This document shows positions 34,131 through 44,083 of a DNA stretch of 64,000 nucleotides, piece after piece. Within the stretch, counting starts at the first letter, position 1, and each line of letters begins with the position of its first letter. The notes below the pieces were generated by a model. That model was not told where the DNA came from. It saw only the letters and a list, made by a program, of their open reading frames with translations, and did not search any database. A program made the position numbers and the translations under genes. The stretch comes from Streptomyces sp. CB01580 (GTDB lineage Bacteria > Actinomycetota > Actinomycetes > Streptomycetales > Streptomycetaceae): assembly GCF_001905795.1 (NCBI RefSeq), contig NZ_LIXJ01000020.1, positions 138,209-202,208 of the forward strand, given 5' to 3'.

Positions 34131-37100
34131 TCAGCCGGCCAGGCAGGACGGTCCGAGCAGCACCTTCAGGTCGCCGTAGAGCGCCGGGTCGGGCTTCACC
34201 CGGTGCCGGTCGAGCCGGAGCACCGTGGTCTTGCGGGGGCCCTGGAGCCTGATCCGCACCTCGGTGTCGCCCCGGTGGTTGCTGAGCACCTCGCCGAGGC
34301 GGCTGACCATGGGCGGGGTGACCTTGACGGTGGGGATGGTCAGGATCACGGGGGCGTTGGTGCCCGCCGCCGAGACGTCGGGGACCTGCATCTCCATCGC
34401 GACCAGCCGGGGCACGTCCTCGCGCTTGTCGAGGCGGCCCTTGACGAACACGATGGTGTCCTCGACCAGCTGGGTGGACACCAGCTGGTAGGTGGCCGGG
34501 AAGAACATGCACTCGATGGAGCCGGCCAGGTCCTCGACGGTGGCGATCGCCCAGGCGTTGCCCTGCTTGGTCATCTTGCGCTGGAGGCCGGAGATGATGC
34601 CGCCGACGGTGACGATGGCGCCGTCCGCGTGCTCCCCGCCGGTCAGCTGGGAGATCGAGGCGTCGGCCTTGTCGGACAGCACGTGCTCCAGGCCGAAGAG
34701 CGGGTGGTCGGAGACGTAGAGGCCCAGCATCTCGCGCTCCTGCGCCAGCAGGTAGGACTTCTCCCACTCGACATCGGAGAACTCCACGTCGAGCCCGAAG
34801 CCCGGCTCGTCGCTGTCCTCGTCGCCCATGCCTCCGAAGAGGTCGAACTGGCCCTCGGCCTCCTTCCGCTTGACCTGCACCACGTTGTCGATCATCGGTT
34901 CGTGGTGGGCGACCAGGCCCTTGCGGGTGTGCCCCATCTCGTCGAAGGCCCCGGCCTTGATCAGCGACTCGACGGTCCGCTTGTTGCAGACCACGGCCTC
35001 GACCTTGTCCAGGAAGTCCGGGAAGGTGCTGTACTTCCCCTTCGCCTTGCGGCACCGGATGATCGAGTCGACCACGTTCTGGCCCACGTTGCGCACGGCC
35101 GTCAGGCCGAAGAGGATCACGTCGTCGCCCTGGGCCGCGAAGTTCGACAGGGACTCGTTCACATTGGGCGGCAGCACCTTGATGCCCATGCGGCGGCACT
35201 CGTTGAGGTAGACCGCGGACTTGTCCTTGTCGTCCTTGACCGAGGTCAGCAGCGCCGCCATGTATTCGGCGGGGTAGTTCGCCTTCAGGTACGCGGTCCA
35301 GTACGTGACCAGGCCGTACGCGGAGGAGTGCGCCTTGTTGAACGCGTATCCGGCGAACGGGACCAGCACGTCCCACAGCGCCTGGATCGCCGCGTCGGAG
35401 TAGCCCTTCTCCTTGGCGCCGGCCTGGAAGAGGACGAAGTTCTTCTCCAGCTCCTCGGGCTTCTTCTTGCCCATCACACGGCGCAGGATGTCGGCCTCGC
35501 CGAGCGAGTAACCGGCGACGATCTGGGCGGCCTTCTGCACCTGCTCCTGGTAGACGATCAGGCCGTAGGTCAGGCCCAGGGTCTCCTTGAGCGGCTCCTC
35601 CAGCTCCGGGTGGATCGGGGTGATCTCCTGGCGGCCGTTCTTGCGCTCGGCGTAGTTCGTGTGCGAGTTCATGCCCATCGGGCCCGGCCGGTACAGGGCC
35701 GAGACGGCGGAGATGTCCTCGAAGTTGTCGGGCTGCATCTGGCGCAGCAGGGAGCGCATCGGGCCGCCGTCGAACTGGAACACGCCGAGCGTGTCGCCGC
35801 GGCAGAGCATCTCGTACGTCTTGGGGTCGTCCAGCGGGAGGCCGAGCAGGTCCAGCTTGACGCCCTTGTTGCTCTCCACCATCTTGACGGCGTCGTCCAT
35901 GATGGTGAGGTTGCGCAGGCCGAGGAAGTCCATCTTCAGCAGGCCGAGCGACTCGCACTGCGGGTAGTCCCACTGCGTGATGGTGACGCCGTCGGTGTGC
36001 CTCACCCAGACCGGTGCGTGGTCGACGATCGGCTCGCTGGACATGATGACGCCGGCGGCGTGCACGCCCATCTGCCGGACCAGGCCCTCCACACCCTTCG
36101 CGGTGTCGATGACCTTCTTCACGTCCGGTTCGTTCTCGTACATCCCCCGGATCTCGCCCGCCTCGCTGTAGCGCGGGTGCTTGGGGTTGGTGATGCCGTC
36201 GAGATCGATGCCCTTGCCGAGGACGTCGGCGGGCATGGCCTTGGTGAGCCGGTCGCCCATCGCGTAGGGGTAGCCGAGGACGCGCGCGGAGTCCTTGATG
36301 GCGTTCTTCGCCTTGATCTTGCCGTACGTGCCGATCATGGCGACCTTGTCGGCGCCGTACTTCTCCGTCACGTACCTGATCACCTCGACGCGCCGACGCT
36401 CGTCGAAGTCGATGTCGACGTCGGGCATCGAGACGCGCTCGGGGTTGAGGAACCGCTCGAAGATCAGTCCGTGCTCGATCGGGTCGAGGTCGGTGATGCC
36501 CATGGCGTACGCCACGATCGAGCCGGCCGCGGAGCCTCGGCCGGGGCCGACCGCGATGCCGTTGTTCTTCGCCCACATGATGAAGTCGGCGACCACGAGG
36601 AAGTAGCCCGGGAACCCCATCTGGATGATGACGTCCATCTCGTACTCGGCCTGCTTCTGCCGGTCCTCGGGGACGCCGCCCGGGAAGCGGCGGGCCATGC
36701 CCCGCCGCACCTCCTCCTGGAACCAGGTGACCTCGGTGAAGCCCTCCGGAATCTCGAACTTCGGCATCAGGTCGCGCTTCTCGAACATGCCGGTGGTGTC
36801 GATCTGCTCGGCGACCAGCAGCGTGTTGCGGCACCCCTCCTGCCAGGCGTCGGAGGAGTCGACGGCGTACATCTCGTCGGTCGTCTTGAGGTAGTAGCCG
36901 GTGCCGTCGAAGCGGAAGCGGTCCGGGTCGGAGAGGTTCTTGCCGGTCTGGATGCACAGCAGCGCGTCGTGCGCGGTGGCCTCGTGCGCGTAGGTGTAGT
37001 GCGAGTCGTTGGTCACCAGCGGCGGGATGCCGAGCTTCCGGCCGATCTCCAGGAGCCCGTCACGGACCCGGTGCTCGATGTCGATGCCGTGGTCCATCAG

Positions 37101-37670
37101 CTCCAGGAAGTACTTGCCCTCGCCGAAGATGTCCTTGTAGTCGGAGGCCGCCTGGAGCGCCTCGTCGAACTGGCCCAGCCGCAGCCGGGTCTGCACCTCT
37201 CCGGAGGGGCAGCCGGTGGAGGCGATGAGGCCCTCGGACCACTGGGCGATGGTCTCCTTGTCCATGCGCGGCCACTTCTGCAGCCAGCCCTCGGCGTACG
37301 CGTCCGAGGACAGCCGGAAGAGGTTGTGCAGGCCCGTGCTGTTCGACGCCCAGATCGTCTTGTGGGTGTAACCACCGGAACCCGAGACGTCGTCGCGCTT
37401 CTGGTGCGGCTGGCCCCACTGGACCTTCCGCTTGTGCTTGCGGGACTCCGGGGCGACGTACGCCTCGATCCCGATGATCGGCGTCACCCCCGCCTTCTTC
37501 GCCGAGTGGAAGAAGTCGTACGCCCCGTGCAGGTTGCCGTGGTCCGTCATCGCGATGTGCGTCATGCCCATCTCGTTGCACGCCTCGAACATGTCCTTGA
37601 GCCGCGCGGCACCGTCCAGCAGCGAGTACTGGGTGTGGACGTGCAGGTGCGTGAAGGGCGGCTTGCTCAC
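34131..37670 (-). CDS. dnaE: DNA polymerase III alpha subunit
   Basis: This 1179-aa replicative polymerase starts with the PHP domain (THLHVHTQYSLLDGAARL). The family C catalytic acids lie in PDVDIDFDERRR, with the palm and fingers around GRGSAAGSIVAYAMGIT, then tandem HhH and an OB-fold near the C terminus (about 980-1080). The GTG at 37670 has GGAGG 10 bases upstream. Length and domain order fit DnaE1, the essential replicase. The downstream terminator is shared with the 58-aa gene. Confidence 0.96.
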   Translation of the reverse strand: MSKPPFTHLHVHTQYSLLDGAARLKDMFEACNEMGMTHIAMTDHGNLHGAYDFFHSAKKAGVTPIIGIEAYVAPESRKHKRKVQWGQPHQKRDDVSGSGGYTHKTIWASNSTGLHNLFRLSSDAYAEGWLQKWPRMDKETIAQWSEGLIASTGCPSGEVQTRLRLGQFDEALQAASDYKDIFGEGKYFLELMDHGIDIEHRVRDGLLEIGRKLGIPPLVTNDSHYTYAHEATAHDALLCIQTGKNLSDPDRFRFDGTGYYLKTTDEMYAVDSSDAWQEGCRNTLLVAEQIDTTGMFEKRDLMPKFEIPEGFTEVTWFQEEVRRGMARRFPGGVPEDRQKQAEYEMDVIIQMGFPGYFLVVADFIMWAKNNGIAVGPGRGSAAGSIVAYAMGITDLDPIEHGLIFERFLNPERVSMPDVDIDFDERRRVEVIRYVTEKYGADKVAMIGTYGKIKAKNAIKDSARVLGYPYAMGDRLTKAMPADVLGKGIDLDGITNPKHPRYSEAGEIRGMYENEPDVKKVIDTAKGVEGLVRQMGVHAAGVIMSSEPIVDHAPVWVRHTDGVTITQWDYPQCESLGLLKMDFLGLRNLTIMDDAVKMVESNKGVKLDLLGLPLDDPKTYEMLCRGDTLGVFQFDGGPMRSLLRQMQPDNFEDISAVSALYRPGPMGMNSHTNYAERKNGRQEITPIHPELEEPLKETLGLTYGLIVYQEQVQKAAQIVAGYSLGEADILRRVMGKKKPEELEKNFVLFQAGAKEKGYSDAAIQALWDVLVPFAGYAFNKAHSSAYGLVTYWTAYLKANYPAEYMAALLTSVKDDKDKSAVYLNECRRMGIKVLPPNVNESLSNFAAQGDDVILFGLTAVRNVGQNVVDSIIRCRKAKGKYSTFPDFLDKVEAVVCNKRTVESLIKAGAFDEMGHTRKGLVAHHEPMIDNVVQVKRKEAEGQFDLFGGMGDEDSDEPGFGLDVEFSDVEWEKSYLLAQEREMLGLYVSDHPLFGLEHVLSDKADASISQLTGGEHADGAIVTVGGIISGLQRKMTKQGNAWAIATVEDLAGSIECMFFPATYQLVSTQLVEDTIVFVKGRLDKREDVPRLVAMEMQVPDVSAAGTNAPVILTIPTVKVTPPMVSRLGEVLSNHRGDTEVRIRLQGPRKTTVLRLDRHRVKPDPALYGDLKVLLGPSCLAG

Positions 37671-37912
37671 GGCGGTGGGCCTCCGAAGTGCAGGCGCGGC
37701 GCGTAGCGCCTCGATGAGGGGCGGCGGTCGGGCGACGGGCGGGCGGGCTGCGGGTGACGGGTGGGGACAGCGTGGAAGTCTACGTCTCCGGGAGGGGGAA
37801 ACGCCGGGCACTCCCGGACCCGGTCGCGCGTTGGAGGTGCTGGGAAAACCGTCCCGTTCGTCCCGGTGCCGTGACCGGCACCGACACGTCAGGCACCAGG
37901 AGGCACCCAGAG

Positions 37913-39238
37913 ATGTCGGAACCGCAGACCGGCGCGGCGCGGCGCGGGGAGCAGATTCTCGAGGTCTTCGACACCGCTTTCGGCGAGCTGCTGGCGGCGG
38001 ACCCCGCCGCCTTCCGGGTGAAGTTCCGCAGGATGGCGGGGTCGGCGTTCGCCTTCTACCGGGGGACGGCGTGCCTGTTCTACCGGGACCTGGAGCGGGA
38101 GCGGAACGGCGGACCGTATCTGGACGAGCGGACCGGCCGGGTGTGGATCCACGGCGATCTGCACGCGGAGAACTTCGGCACGTACATGGACGCCAACGGC
38201 CGGCTGGTCTTCAACGTGAACGACTTCGACGAGGCGTACGTCGGGCCGTTCACCTGGGACCTGAAGCGGTTCGCCGCCTCGGTCGCGCTGATCGGCTACG
38301 CGAAGGCGCTGAGCGACGACCAGATCACGGAGCTGGTCCGGATCTACGCGGCGGCCTACCGGGAGCGGATCCACGCCCTGGCGACGGGCGCGAAGACCGA
38401 CGAGCTGCCGCCGTTCACACTGGACACGGCCGAGGGCCCGCTGCTGGCCGCGCTGCGCGACGCGCGGTCGCAGACGCGGTTCTCGCTGCTGGACTCGATG
38501 ACGGAGATCCGGGACTTCGAGCGCCGGTTCGCGGCGGGCGGCGGCGCGATCGACCTGGACGCGGCGACGCGCTACAAGGTGCTGGCCGCGTTCGACGAGT
38601 ATCTGGAGACGCTCCCGGAGTCGAGCCTGACCCGCCCCGACTCGTACCGGGTGAAGGACGTCGTGGGCCGTCGCGGCATCGGTATCGGTTCGGCCGGGCT
38701 GCCGTCGTACAACATCCTGCTGGAGGGCAACAGCGACGCCCTGGAGAACGATGTGGTGATCTATCTCAAGCAGGCGCAGACCCCGGCGGTCTCCCGGCAC
38801 ATCACCGACCCGGCCGTGCGGGGGTACTTCCACCACGAGGGCCATCGCACGGTCATCTCGCAGCGCGCCCTCCAGGCGCACGCCGACCCGTGGCTGGGCT
38901 GGACGGAGCTGGACGGCGCCGGGCAGCTGGTGGCCGAGGTGTCGCCGTACGCGGTGGACCTGGACTGGTCGGGCATCGACGAGCCGGAGGAGATCGCGGC
39001 AGTCGTCGCCGATCTGGGCCGGGCGACGGCGACGATGCACTCCGCGGCGGACGACGAGAGCGGGCACTCACTGGTGCCGTTCTCCACGGAGCGGGCGATC
39101 GACGCGGCGATCGCGGCGGACGAGGAGGGCTTCGCCGGGCTGCTGGTGGACTTCGCCCACGCGTACGGCTCGCGGGCCCGCGCCGACCACCAGATCTTCG
39201 TGGACCTCTTCCGCAACGGTCGCATTCCGGGGCTGTAG
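37913..39238 (+). CDS. DUF2252 family protein
   Basis: This 441-aa protein resembles the DUF2252 family, which has a kinase-like fold. It has RMAGSAFAFYRGTACLFYRD near the start, then IHGDLHAENFGTY (kinase-like HGD motif), then FNVNDFDEAYVGPFTWDLKR with an acidic metal-like pair. These resemble the catalytic loop and DFD-type motif of aminoglycoside phosphotransferase-like kinases; phosphotransferase activity is inferred, not shown. AGGAGG lies 10 bases before ATG 37913. It is divergent from dnaE. Confidence 0.83.
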   Translation: MSEPQTGAARRGEQILEVFDTAFGELLAADPAAFRVKFRRMAGSAFAFYRGTACLFYRDLERERNGGPYLDERTGRVWIHGDLHAENFGTYMDANGRLVFNVNDFDEAYVGPFTWDLKRFAASVALIGYAKALSDDQITELVRIYAAAYRERIHALATGAKTDELPPFTLDTAEGPLLAALRDARSQTRFSLLDSMTEIRDFERRFAAGGGAIDLDAATRYKVLAAFDEYLETLPESSLTRPDSYRVKDVVGRRGIGIGSAGLPSYNILLEGNSDALENDVVIYLKQAQTPAVSRHITDPAVRGYFHHEGHRTVISQRALQAHADPWLGWTELDGAGQLVAEVSPYAVDLDWSGIDEPEEIAAVVADLGRATATMHSAADDESGHSLVPFSTERAIDAAIAADEEGFAGLLVDFAHAYGSRARADHQIFVDLFRNGRIPGL

Positions 39239-39305
39239 GCGCTTCGCAAGCCGTAGGCCGCCCACCTCTTCGGCCTCACAGATTCGCATGGGACACTCCT
39301 CGACG

Positions 39306-40025
39306 ATGGACATATCCGGGACGCACCTCAGAGTCGTTCGCGCGGCGCTCTTCACAGCGCTCGTCGTGACGCTCTCCACCGCGTCCCATGTGCTGCTCTC
39401 CCGGGTGCCGCTGCCGCTGACCGCCGTGGCCCTGCTGGCCGGGGCAGTCTTCGCCGTGGCGTTCGCGCTGGCAGGCCGGGAGCGCGGCTTCTGGGCCATC
39501 GCCGGGCTGCTGGTCCCGCTGGAGCTGGCCGCCGACACCTTCTTCACCACCGGTCAGCACCTCTGTTACGGCGCGGCGGGCGGCCCGATCGCGGGGCCGC
39601 TGCGCTCGGTCGGGGTGGACGTGCTGTGCGGCGGCGACATCGGCGCCGGCGCGTCACCGGCCGGTGACATCGGCGCCCCGCTCGCCTCGGTGACCGGCGC
39701 CGGGCACACGGCGGCCGCGCTGCTGGCCTCCCCCGGCCCCGCGGTGCCGTGGCTGCTGCTCGCCGCCCATGTGTCGGTCGGGCTGCTCGCCGCGGCCTGG
39801 CTCCGGCGCGGCGAGTCCGCACTGGTCTCCCTGCTGGGGGCGGCCGCCGCCCTGGCGTTCCGGCCGCTGCTGATAGCGGTCGCCGTGGTGGGTGCGGCCT
39901 GCCGGACCGTACGCCTCAAGGTGCGCCCCGCCGGGCACGGCCCGCACCCGCTCCTGCACGCCCGTGTGCTCGTGCACTCCGTGGGACGGAGGGGACCACC
40001 GCGCTCGGCCCGCGCCATCGCCTGA
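39306..40025 (+). CDS. membrane protein with paired extracytoplasmic Cys motifs
   Basis: This 239-aa protein has about five or six hydrophobic helices (for example 13-32, 38-60, 65-82, 130-160) and an Arg/His-rich C-terminal tail. Between helices is a stretch with TGQHLCYG and VDVLCGGD, predicted to be outside the membrane. The gene ends 41 bases before a DsbA-like gene, so the two may work together in thiol redox chemistry (inference). ATG 39306 gives MDISGTHLRV; ATG 39288 is in frame. No clear ribosome site for either. Confidence 0.62.
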   Translation: MDISGTHLRVVRAALFTALVVTLSTASHVLLSRVPLPLTAVALLAGAVFAVAFALAGRERGFWAIAGLLVPLELAADTFFTTGQHLCYGAAGGPIAGPLRSVGVDVLCGGDIGAGASPAGDIGAPLASVTGAGHTAAALLASPGPAVPWLLLAAHVSVGLLAAAWLRRGESALVSLLGAAAALAFRPLLIAVAVVGAACRTVRLKVRPAGHGPHPLLHARVLVHSVGRRGPPRSARAIA

Positions 40026-40066
40026 GCACGTACGTCCCCAAGACCTCACACCACGGAGAGAACAAC

Positions 40067-40882
40067 ATGAGCAAGCGCAACAACCAGGCCAACAAGGCGG
40101 CGGCCCGCGAGCGTCTGCGCGCCGAGCGCGAGCGGCAGGCGAAGCGGGACAAGACCCGTCGGCAGGTGGTCGTCGGCCTCTCGATCGTCGCGGTGCTGGC
40201 GATCGCCGGCGGCGTCGGCTGGGGTGTCATGGAGATGAACAAGCCGTCCCACTGGGAGGCGGCCAAGGACGAGAAGAAGGTCACGGCGCCGAAGAACACC
40301 TCGGGCGAGAACGGCACGACCGTCGTGATCGGCAAGTCGACCGCCAAGAAGACGCTGGAAGTGTACGAGGACGCGCGCTGCCCGATCTGCGGCACGTTCG
40401 AGCAGACCATCGGCGAGACGGTGCACAAGGACGTCGACGCCGGCAAGTACAAGATCAAGTACGTCGGTGCCACGTTCCTCGACGACGCCACCAACGGCGA
40501 GGGCTCGAAGAACGCGCTCAGCGCGCTCGGCGCGGCGCTCGACGTCAGCCCGGAGGCCTTCCTCGACTACAAGTTCGCGCTCTACTCCGCGAAGTACCAC
40601 CCGGAGGAGAACGACGACAAGTTCAAGAAGGACTCCTACCTGATCGAGATCGCGAACACGGTCGACGCCCTGAAGGGCAACAAGGAGTTCCAGAAGAACG
40701 TCGAGGACGGCACGTTCGACGCCTGGGCGATGAAGATGTCCCAGACGTTCGACAAGAGCGGCGTGAGGGGCACCCCCACGCTGAAGATGGACGGCAAGCT
40801 GATCACCGGCGCGGGCAGCGAGAACGCCCCGATGACGGTGGAGGAGTTCAACACCGCGGTCGACGCCGCGCTGAAGGGCTGA
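40067..40882 (+). CDS. membrane-anchored DsbA-like thioredoxin-fold protein
   Basis: This 271-aa protein parallels the one at 10061: a basic cytoplasmic N terminus (MSKRNNQANKAAARERLRAE), one membrane helix (about 33-53), and an extracytoplasmic thioredoxin fold with CPIC in YEDARCPICGTFE. The cis-Pro loop is VRGTPTLKMDG. It lacks the Pro/Ala tail of its paralogue. It follows a Cys-containing membrane protein and precedes the Tat-exported PhoD gene. Probable role: disulfide exchange outside the membrane. GGAGAG lies near the ATG. Confidence 0.83.
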   Translation: MSKRNNQANKAAARERLRAERERQAKRDKTRRQVVVGLSIVAVLAIAGGVGWGVMEMNKPSHWEAAKDEKKVTAPKNTSGENGTTVVIGKSTAKKTLEVYEDARCPICGTFEQTIGETVHKDVDAGKYKIKYVGATFLDDATNGEGSKNALSALGAALDVSPEAFLDYKFALYSAKYHPEENDDKFKKDSYLIEIANTVDALKGNKEFQKNVEDGTFDAWAMKMSQTFDKSGVRGTPTLKMDGKLITGAGSENAPMTVEEFNTAVDAALKG

Positions 40883-40961
40883 GACCCGCCCGCCGCACCG
40901 GAGCCGCGCGTTCCGGGCGGAACGGCTCCCACCGTATGGCCGATTCCTGACGACTGTTCAG

Positions 40962-41000
40962 CAACGGGCAGGCGAACTTCCTCCGTTCGCCTGCCCGTTG
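40962..41000 (+). terminator. terminator hairpin after the DsbA-like gene
   Basis: A perfect 16-bp stem (40962-40977 with 40985-41000) and 7-base loop precede the phoD start at 41029, so phoD is probably transcribed separately. Confidence 0.82.
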
Positions 41001-41028
41001 GGCTTACCGGTCAGTAAGGTCCCGGCGC

Positions 41029-42693
41029 ATGACCTCTCGACACCTTCCGCCGCAGCCGGCCGCCCCCAGTCGCCGCACGGTCGTCAAGGCCGCCGCCACC
41101 GCCGCCGCCGTCGCACTCCCCGTACTCGGCTCCGCCGGCGCCGCGCGCGCCGCCGACGGGCCCGCCTTCCTGCACGGCGTCGCCTCCGGCGACCCGCTCC
41201 CCGACGGCATCCTCCTGTGGACCCGCGTCACCCCCACGCCCGACGCCGCGCCCGGTTCCGGCCGCGGTGCCGACACGACGGTGAGCTGGGAGGTCGCCGA
41301 GGACAAGGGCTTCTCGCGGATCGTCTCCCGCGGCTCCACCGTCGCGCGGGCCGCCTCCGACCACACCGTCAAGGCCGACATACGCGGGCTGCGCCCGGCC
41401 ACCACGTACTGGTTCCGCTTCTCGGCGGGCGACGGCTCGGCGGTCCTCTCGCCCACCGGCCGCACCCGCACCGCGCCCGCCGCCGGGGCCACCGTCGGCG
41501 GTCTGCGCTTCGGCGTGGTCTCGTGCGCCAACTGGGAGGCCGGTTTCTTCTCCCCGTACCGGCACCTCGCGGCCCGCACCGACCTCGACGCGGTACTGCA
41601 CCTGGGCGACTACATCTACGAGTACGCGTCGGGTGTCTACCCGGCCGCGAAGTACGTCGTACGGCCGCACGAGCCCCGGCACGAGATCCTCACCCTCGCC
41701 GACTACCGCACCCGGCACGGTCACTACAAGACGGACGCCGACCTCCAGACCCTGCACGCCACCCACCCGGTGATCGCGATCTGGGACAACCACGAGATCG
41801 CCAACGACACCTGGTCGGGCGGGGCCGAGAACCACACGCCGGACACGGAGGGCTCCTGGGCCGACCGTGCCGCGGGCGCCAGGCAGGCGTACTTCGAGTG
41901 GATGCCGGTCCGCCCCGCCACCGAGGGCACCGTCTACCGGCGGCTGCGCTTCGGCGACCTGGCCGACCTCCATCTCCTGGATCTGCGCACCTTCCGCTCG
42001 CAGCAGTCGACGGTCGGCAACGGCTCGGTCGACGACCCGGCACGCACGATCACCGGCCGGGCGCAGCTGGACTGGCTGAAGGCGGGCCTGGCCGGTTCGG
42101 ACGCCGCATGGAAGCTGGTCGGGACGTCGGTGATGATCTCGCCGGTCGCGTTCGGCGCGCTGCCCGCGCACCTGCTGGAGCCGCTGGCCGAGCTGCTGGG
42201 GCTGCCGAAGGAGGGGCTCGCCGTCAACGTCGACCAGTGGGACGGCTACACCAGCGACCGCAAGGAACTGATCACGCATCTGCGGGACCGGTCGATCACC
42301 AACACGGTGTTCCTCACCGGCGACATCCACATGGCCTGGGCCAACGACGTGCCGGTGAAGGCGGCCACGTACCCGCTCTCGGCCTCGGCGGCCACCGAGT
42401 TCGTGGTGACGTCGGTGACCTCGGACAACCTGGACGACACCCTGCACGTGGCGCCGGGGACCCTCTCGGCGGTCGCGAGCACGGCGGTGAAGGCCGCCAA
42501 CCGCCATGTGAAGTGGGTGGACATGGACTCGCACGGCTACGGCGTCCTGGACGTGACCGCGGAGCGCTCGCAGATGGACTACTACGTCGTGTCCGACCGT
42601 TCGAAGCGGGACGCGACCTCGTCCTGGGCGCGTTCGTACCGGACGCTGAGCGGAACGCAGAAGGTCGAACGGGTGAACCAGCCGGTGCGTTGA
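41029..42693 (+). CDS. phoD: secreted alkaline phosphatase/phosphodiesterase PhoD
   Basis: This 554-aa protein has a twin-arginine signal (SRRTVVKAAATAAAVALPV, cleaved near ARAAD), so it is exported folded through Tat. The metallophosphatase core shows VVSCANWEAG, HLGDYIYEYA, WDNHEIANDTW and TGDIHMAWAND, which bind Fe and Ca in PhoD. It frees phosphate from phosphate esters and is commonly under PhoP in Streptomyces; I looked for but could not define PHO boxes in the short upstream spacer. The start has no clear ribosome site. Confidence 0.92.
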   Translation: MTSRHLPPQPAAPSRRTVVKAAATAAAVALPVLGSAGAARAADGPAFLHGVASGDPLPDGILLWTRVTPTPDAAPGSGRGADTTVSWEVAEDKGFSRIVSRGSTVARAASDHTVKADIRGLRPATTYWFRFSAGDGSAVLSPTGRTRTAPAAGATVGGLRFGVVSCANWEAGFFSPYRHLAARTDLDAVLHLGDYIYEYASGVYPAAKYVVRPHEPRHEILTLADYRTRHGHYKTDADLQTLHATHPVIAIWDNHEIANDTWSGGAENHTPDTEGSWADRAAGARQAYFEWMPVRPATEGTVYRRLRFGDLADLHLLDLRTFRSQQSTVGNGSVDDPARTITGRAQLDWLKAGLAGSDAAWKLVGTSVMISPVAFGALPAHLLEPLAELLGLPKEGLAVNVDQWDGYTSDRKELITHLRDRSITNTVFLTGDIHMAWANDVPVKAATYPLSASAATEFVVTSVTSDNLDDTLHVAPGTLSAVASTAVKAANRHVKWVDMDSHGYGVLDVTAERSQMDYYVVSDRSKRDATSSWARSYRTLSGTQKVERVNQPVR

Positions 42694-42744
42694 GGGTTCA
42701 TTTTCAGCCACCCGGACTCGTGTTGACGAGGTGTTGCATCGCTA

Positions 42745-42792
42745 CGGCGGGTGGTGTGCCTCCACGCACCAATGGGGACACACCGCCCGCCG
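42745..42792 (+). terminator. candidate terminator after phoD
   Basis: Arms 42745-42758 and 42779-42792 form a 14-bp stem with one wobble pair and a 20-base loop, 52 bases after the phoD stop. The rest of 42694-42979 holds nothing else I can identify. Confidence 0.5.
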
Positions 42793-42979
42793 GAGTAACG
42801 CGTGACGTCGCGTCCGCGTCTCAAACCCTGGAACACGAGGATTCTTTCCTCCCCGTTCCGACCGGTTCGCCCCTCGGCCGATGCGGCTTGATCATCTCTG
42901 CTGCCGACCTGACATGCCCACGTAATCTCCCTGGCGGCGAGGAGGAAGTGCCTCCTCCACATATCCGCGAGGAGACCCC

Positions 42980-43987
42980 GTGCAGGCTCTTGCCCGTATT
43001 TCGCCGCGTATGCGCAACCGCGCGTTCGGCACCGCCGTCCTGGCCGGAACCCTGGCCCTGGCACCGCTCTTCGCCGCCCCCGGCTCCGCCTCCGCGAAGG
43101 TGTCCACCACCTCCGCCTCCTCCGCGACCGCCGCGTCCGCCCAGGAGTGCGCGGACGGCACGGCCACCGACGCCACGGCGCGCAGGGCGCACCCCGAGAA
43201 GACCACGAACGCCCACGACCCCAACGAGCTGTCCGCCGCCCAGGCCAAGGCCATGGAGACGCAGCTGCGGCAGAGACTCGCGGACCGCCGGGTCAGCGGC
43301 TCCGCGCTCGCCGCGGGCGCCACGATCCCGGTGTACTTCCACGTCATACACTCCGGGACGACCGGCAAGCTGAGCGCGACCGCCGTCAACAACCAGATGA
43401 ACGTCCTGAACGCCGCCTACAGCGGCCAGGGCACCGGCAACACCGACTCCGGCTTCCGGTTCACGCTGGCCGGCACGGACTACACGGACAACAGCTCCTG
43501 GTACGGCGTCTCGCCGGGCTCCTCCGCCGAGAAGTCGATGAAGTCCGCGCTGCGCAAGGGCGGCGCCAACGCCCTCAACGTCTACACCGCCAACCTCGGC
43601 GGCGGGCTGCTCGGCTGGGCGACCTTCCCCAGCTCGTACAAGTCCAATCCGTCCGACGACGGCGTCGTCATCCTGAACTCCTCGCTGCCCGGCGGCTCGG
43701 CCACCAACTACAACGAGGGCGACACCGCCACCCACGAGGTCGGCCACTGGCTGGGGCTCTACCACACGTTCCAGGGCGGCTGCACCGGCAACGGCGACTA
43801 CGTCTCCGACACCCCCGCCGAGAAGAGCGCCGCCTCCGGCTGCCCGACCGGACGCGACACCTGCACCAGCCCGGGTCTGGACCCGGTCCACAACTTCATG
43901 GACTACTCGTACGACTCCTGCATGTACCAGTTCACCCCGGGCCAGGTGCAGCGGATGAGCGACAGCTGGATCGCCTACCGCGCCTGA
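42980..43987 (+). CDS. secreted zinc metalloprotease (M43 pappalysin-like)
   Basis: This 335-aa protein has a Sec signal peptide (about 1-39, ending GSASA) and a pro-region, then a metzincin-type zinc site HEVGHWLGLYH and the Met-turn in FMDYSYDSCMYQF. Several Cys pairs in the C-terminal part suggest disulfides, as in the M43 family. It is an extracellular protease of unknown substrate. GAGGAG lies 8 bases before the GTG start. Confidence 0.88.
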   Translation: MQALARISPRMRNRAFGTAVLAGTLALAPLFAAPGSASAKVSTTSASSATAASAQECADGTATDATARRAHPEKTTNAHDPNELSAAQAKAMETQLRQRLADRRVSGSALAAGATIPVYFHVIHSGTTGKLSATAVNNQMNVLNAAYSGQGTGNTDSGFRFTLAGTDYTDNSSWYGVSPGSSAEKSMKSALRKGGANALNVYTANLGGGLLGWATFPSSYKSNPSDDGVVILNSSLPGGSATNYNEGDTATHEVGHWLGLYHTFQGGCTGNGDYVSDTPAEKSAASGCPTGRDTCTSPGLDPVHNFMDYSYDSCMYQFTPGQVQRMSDSWIAYRA

Positions 43988-44012
43988 CCCGCCCCGTTCG
44001 CCGAGTGTCCGC

Positions 44013-44044
44013 CGAGGGGCCCGCGCACCGCGCCGGGCCCCTCG
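44013..44044. terminator. bidirectional terminator between convergent genes
   Basis: An 11-bp perfect stem (44013-44023 with 44034-44044) and 10-base loop separate the metalloprotease gene from the leftward dienelactone hydrolase gene. Confidence 0.65.
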
Positions 44045-44083
44045 CGCGGGCGCCCTCCCGGCGGGGTCGGCCCTCCCGCGCGG

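Noticed and set aside
41029..41060. PHO boxes directly ahead of phoD
   Set aside because: The space between the upstream terminator and the start codon is too short and shows no clear GTTCACC-type repeats.
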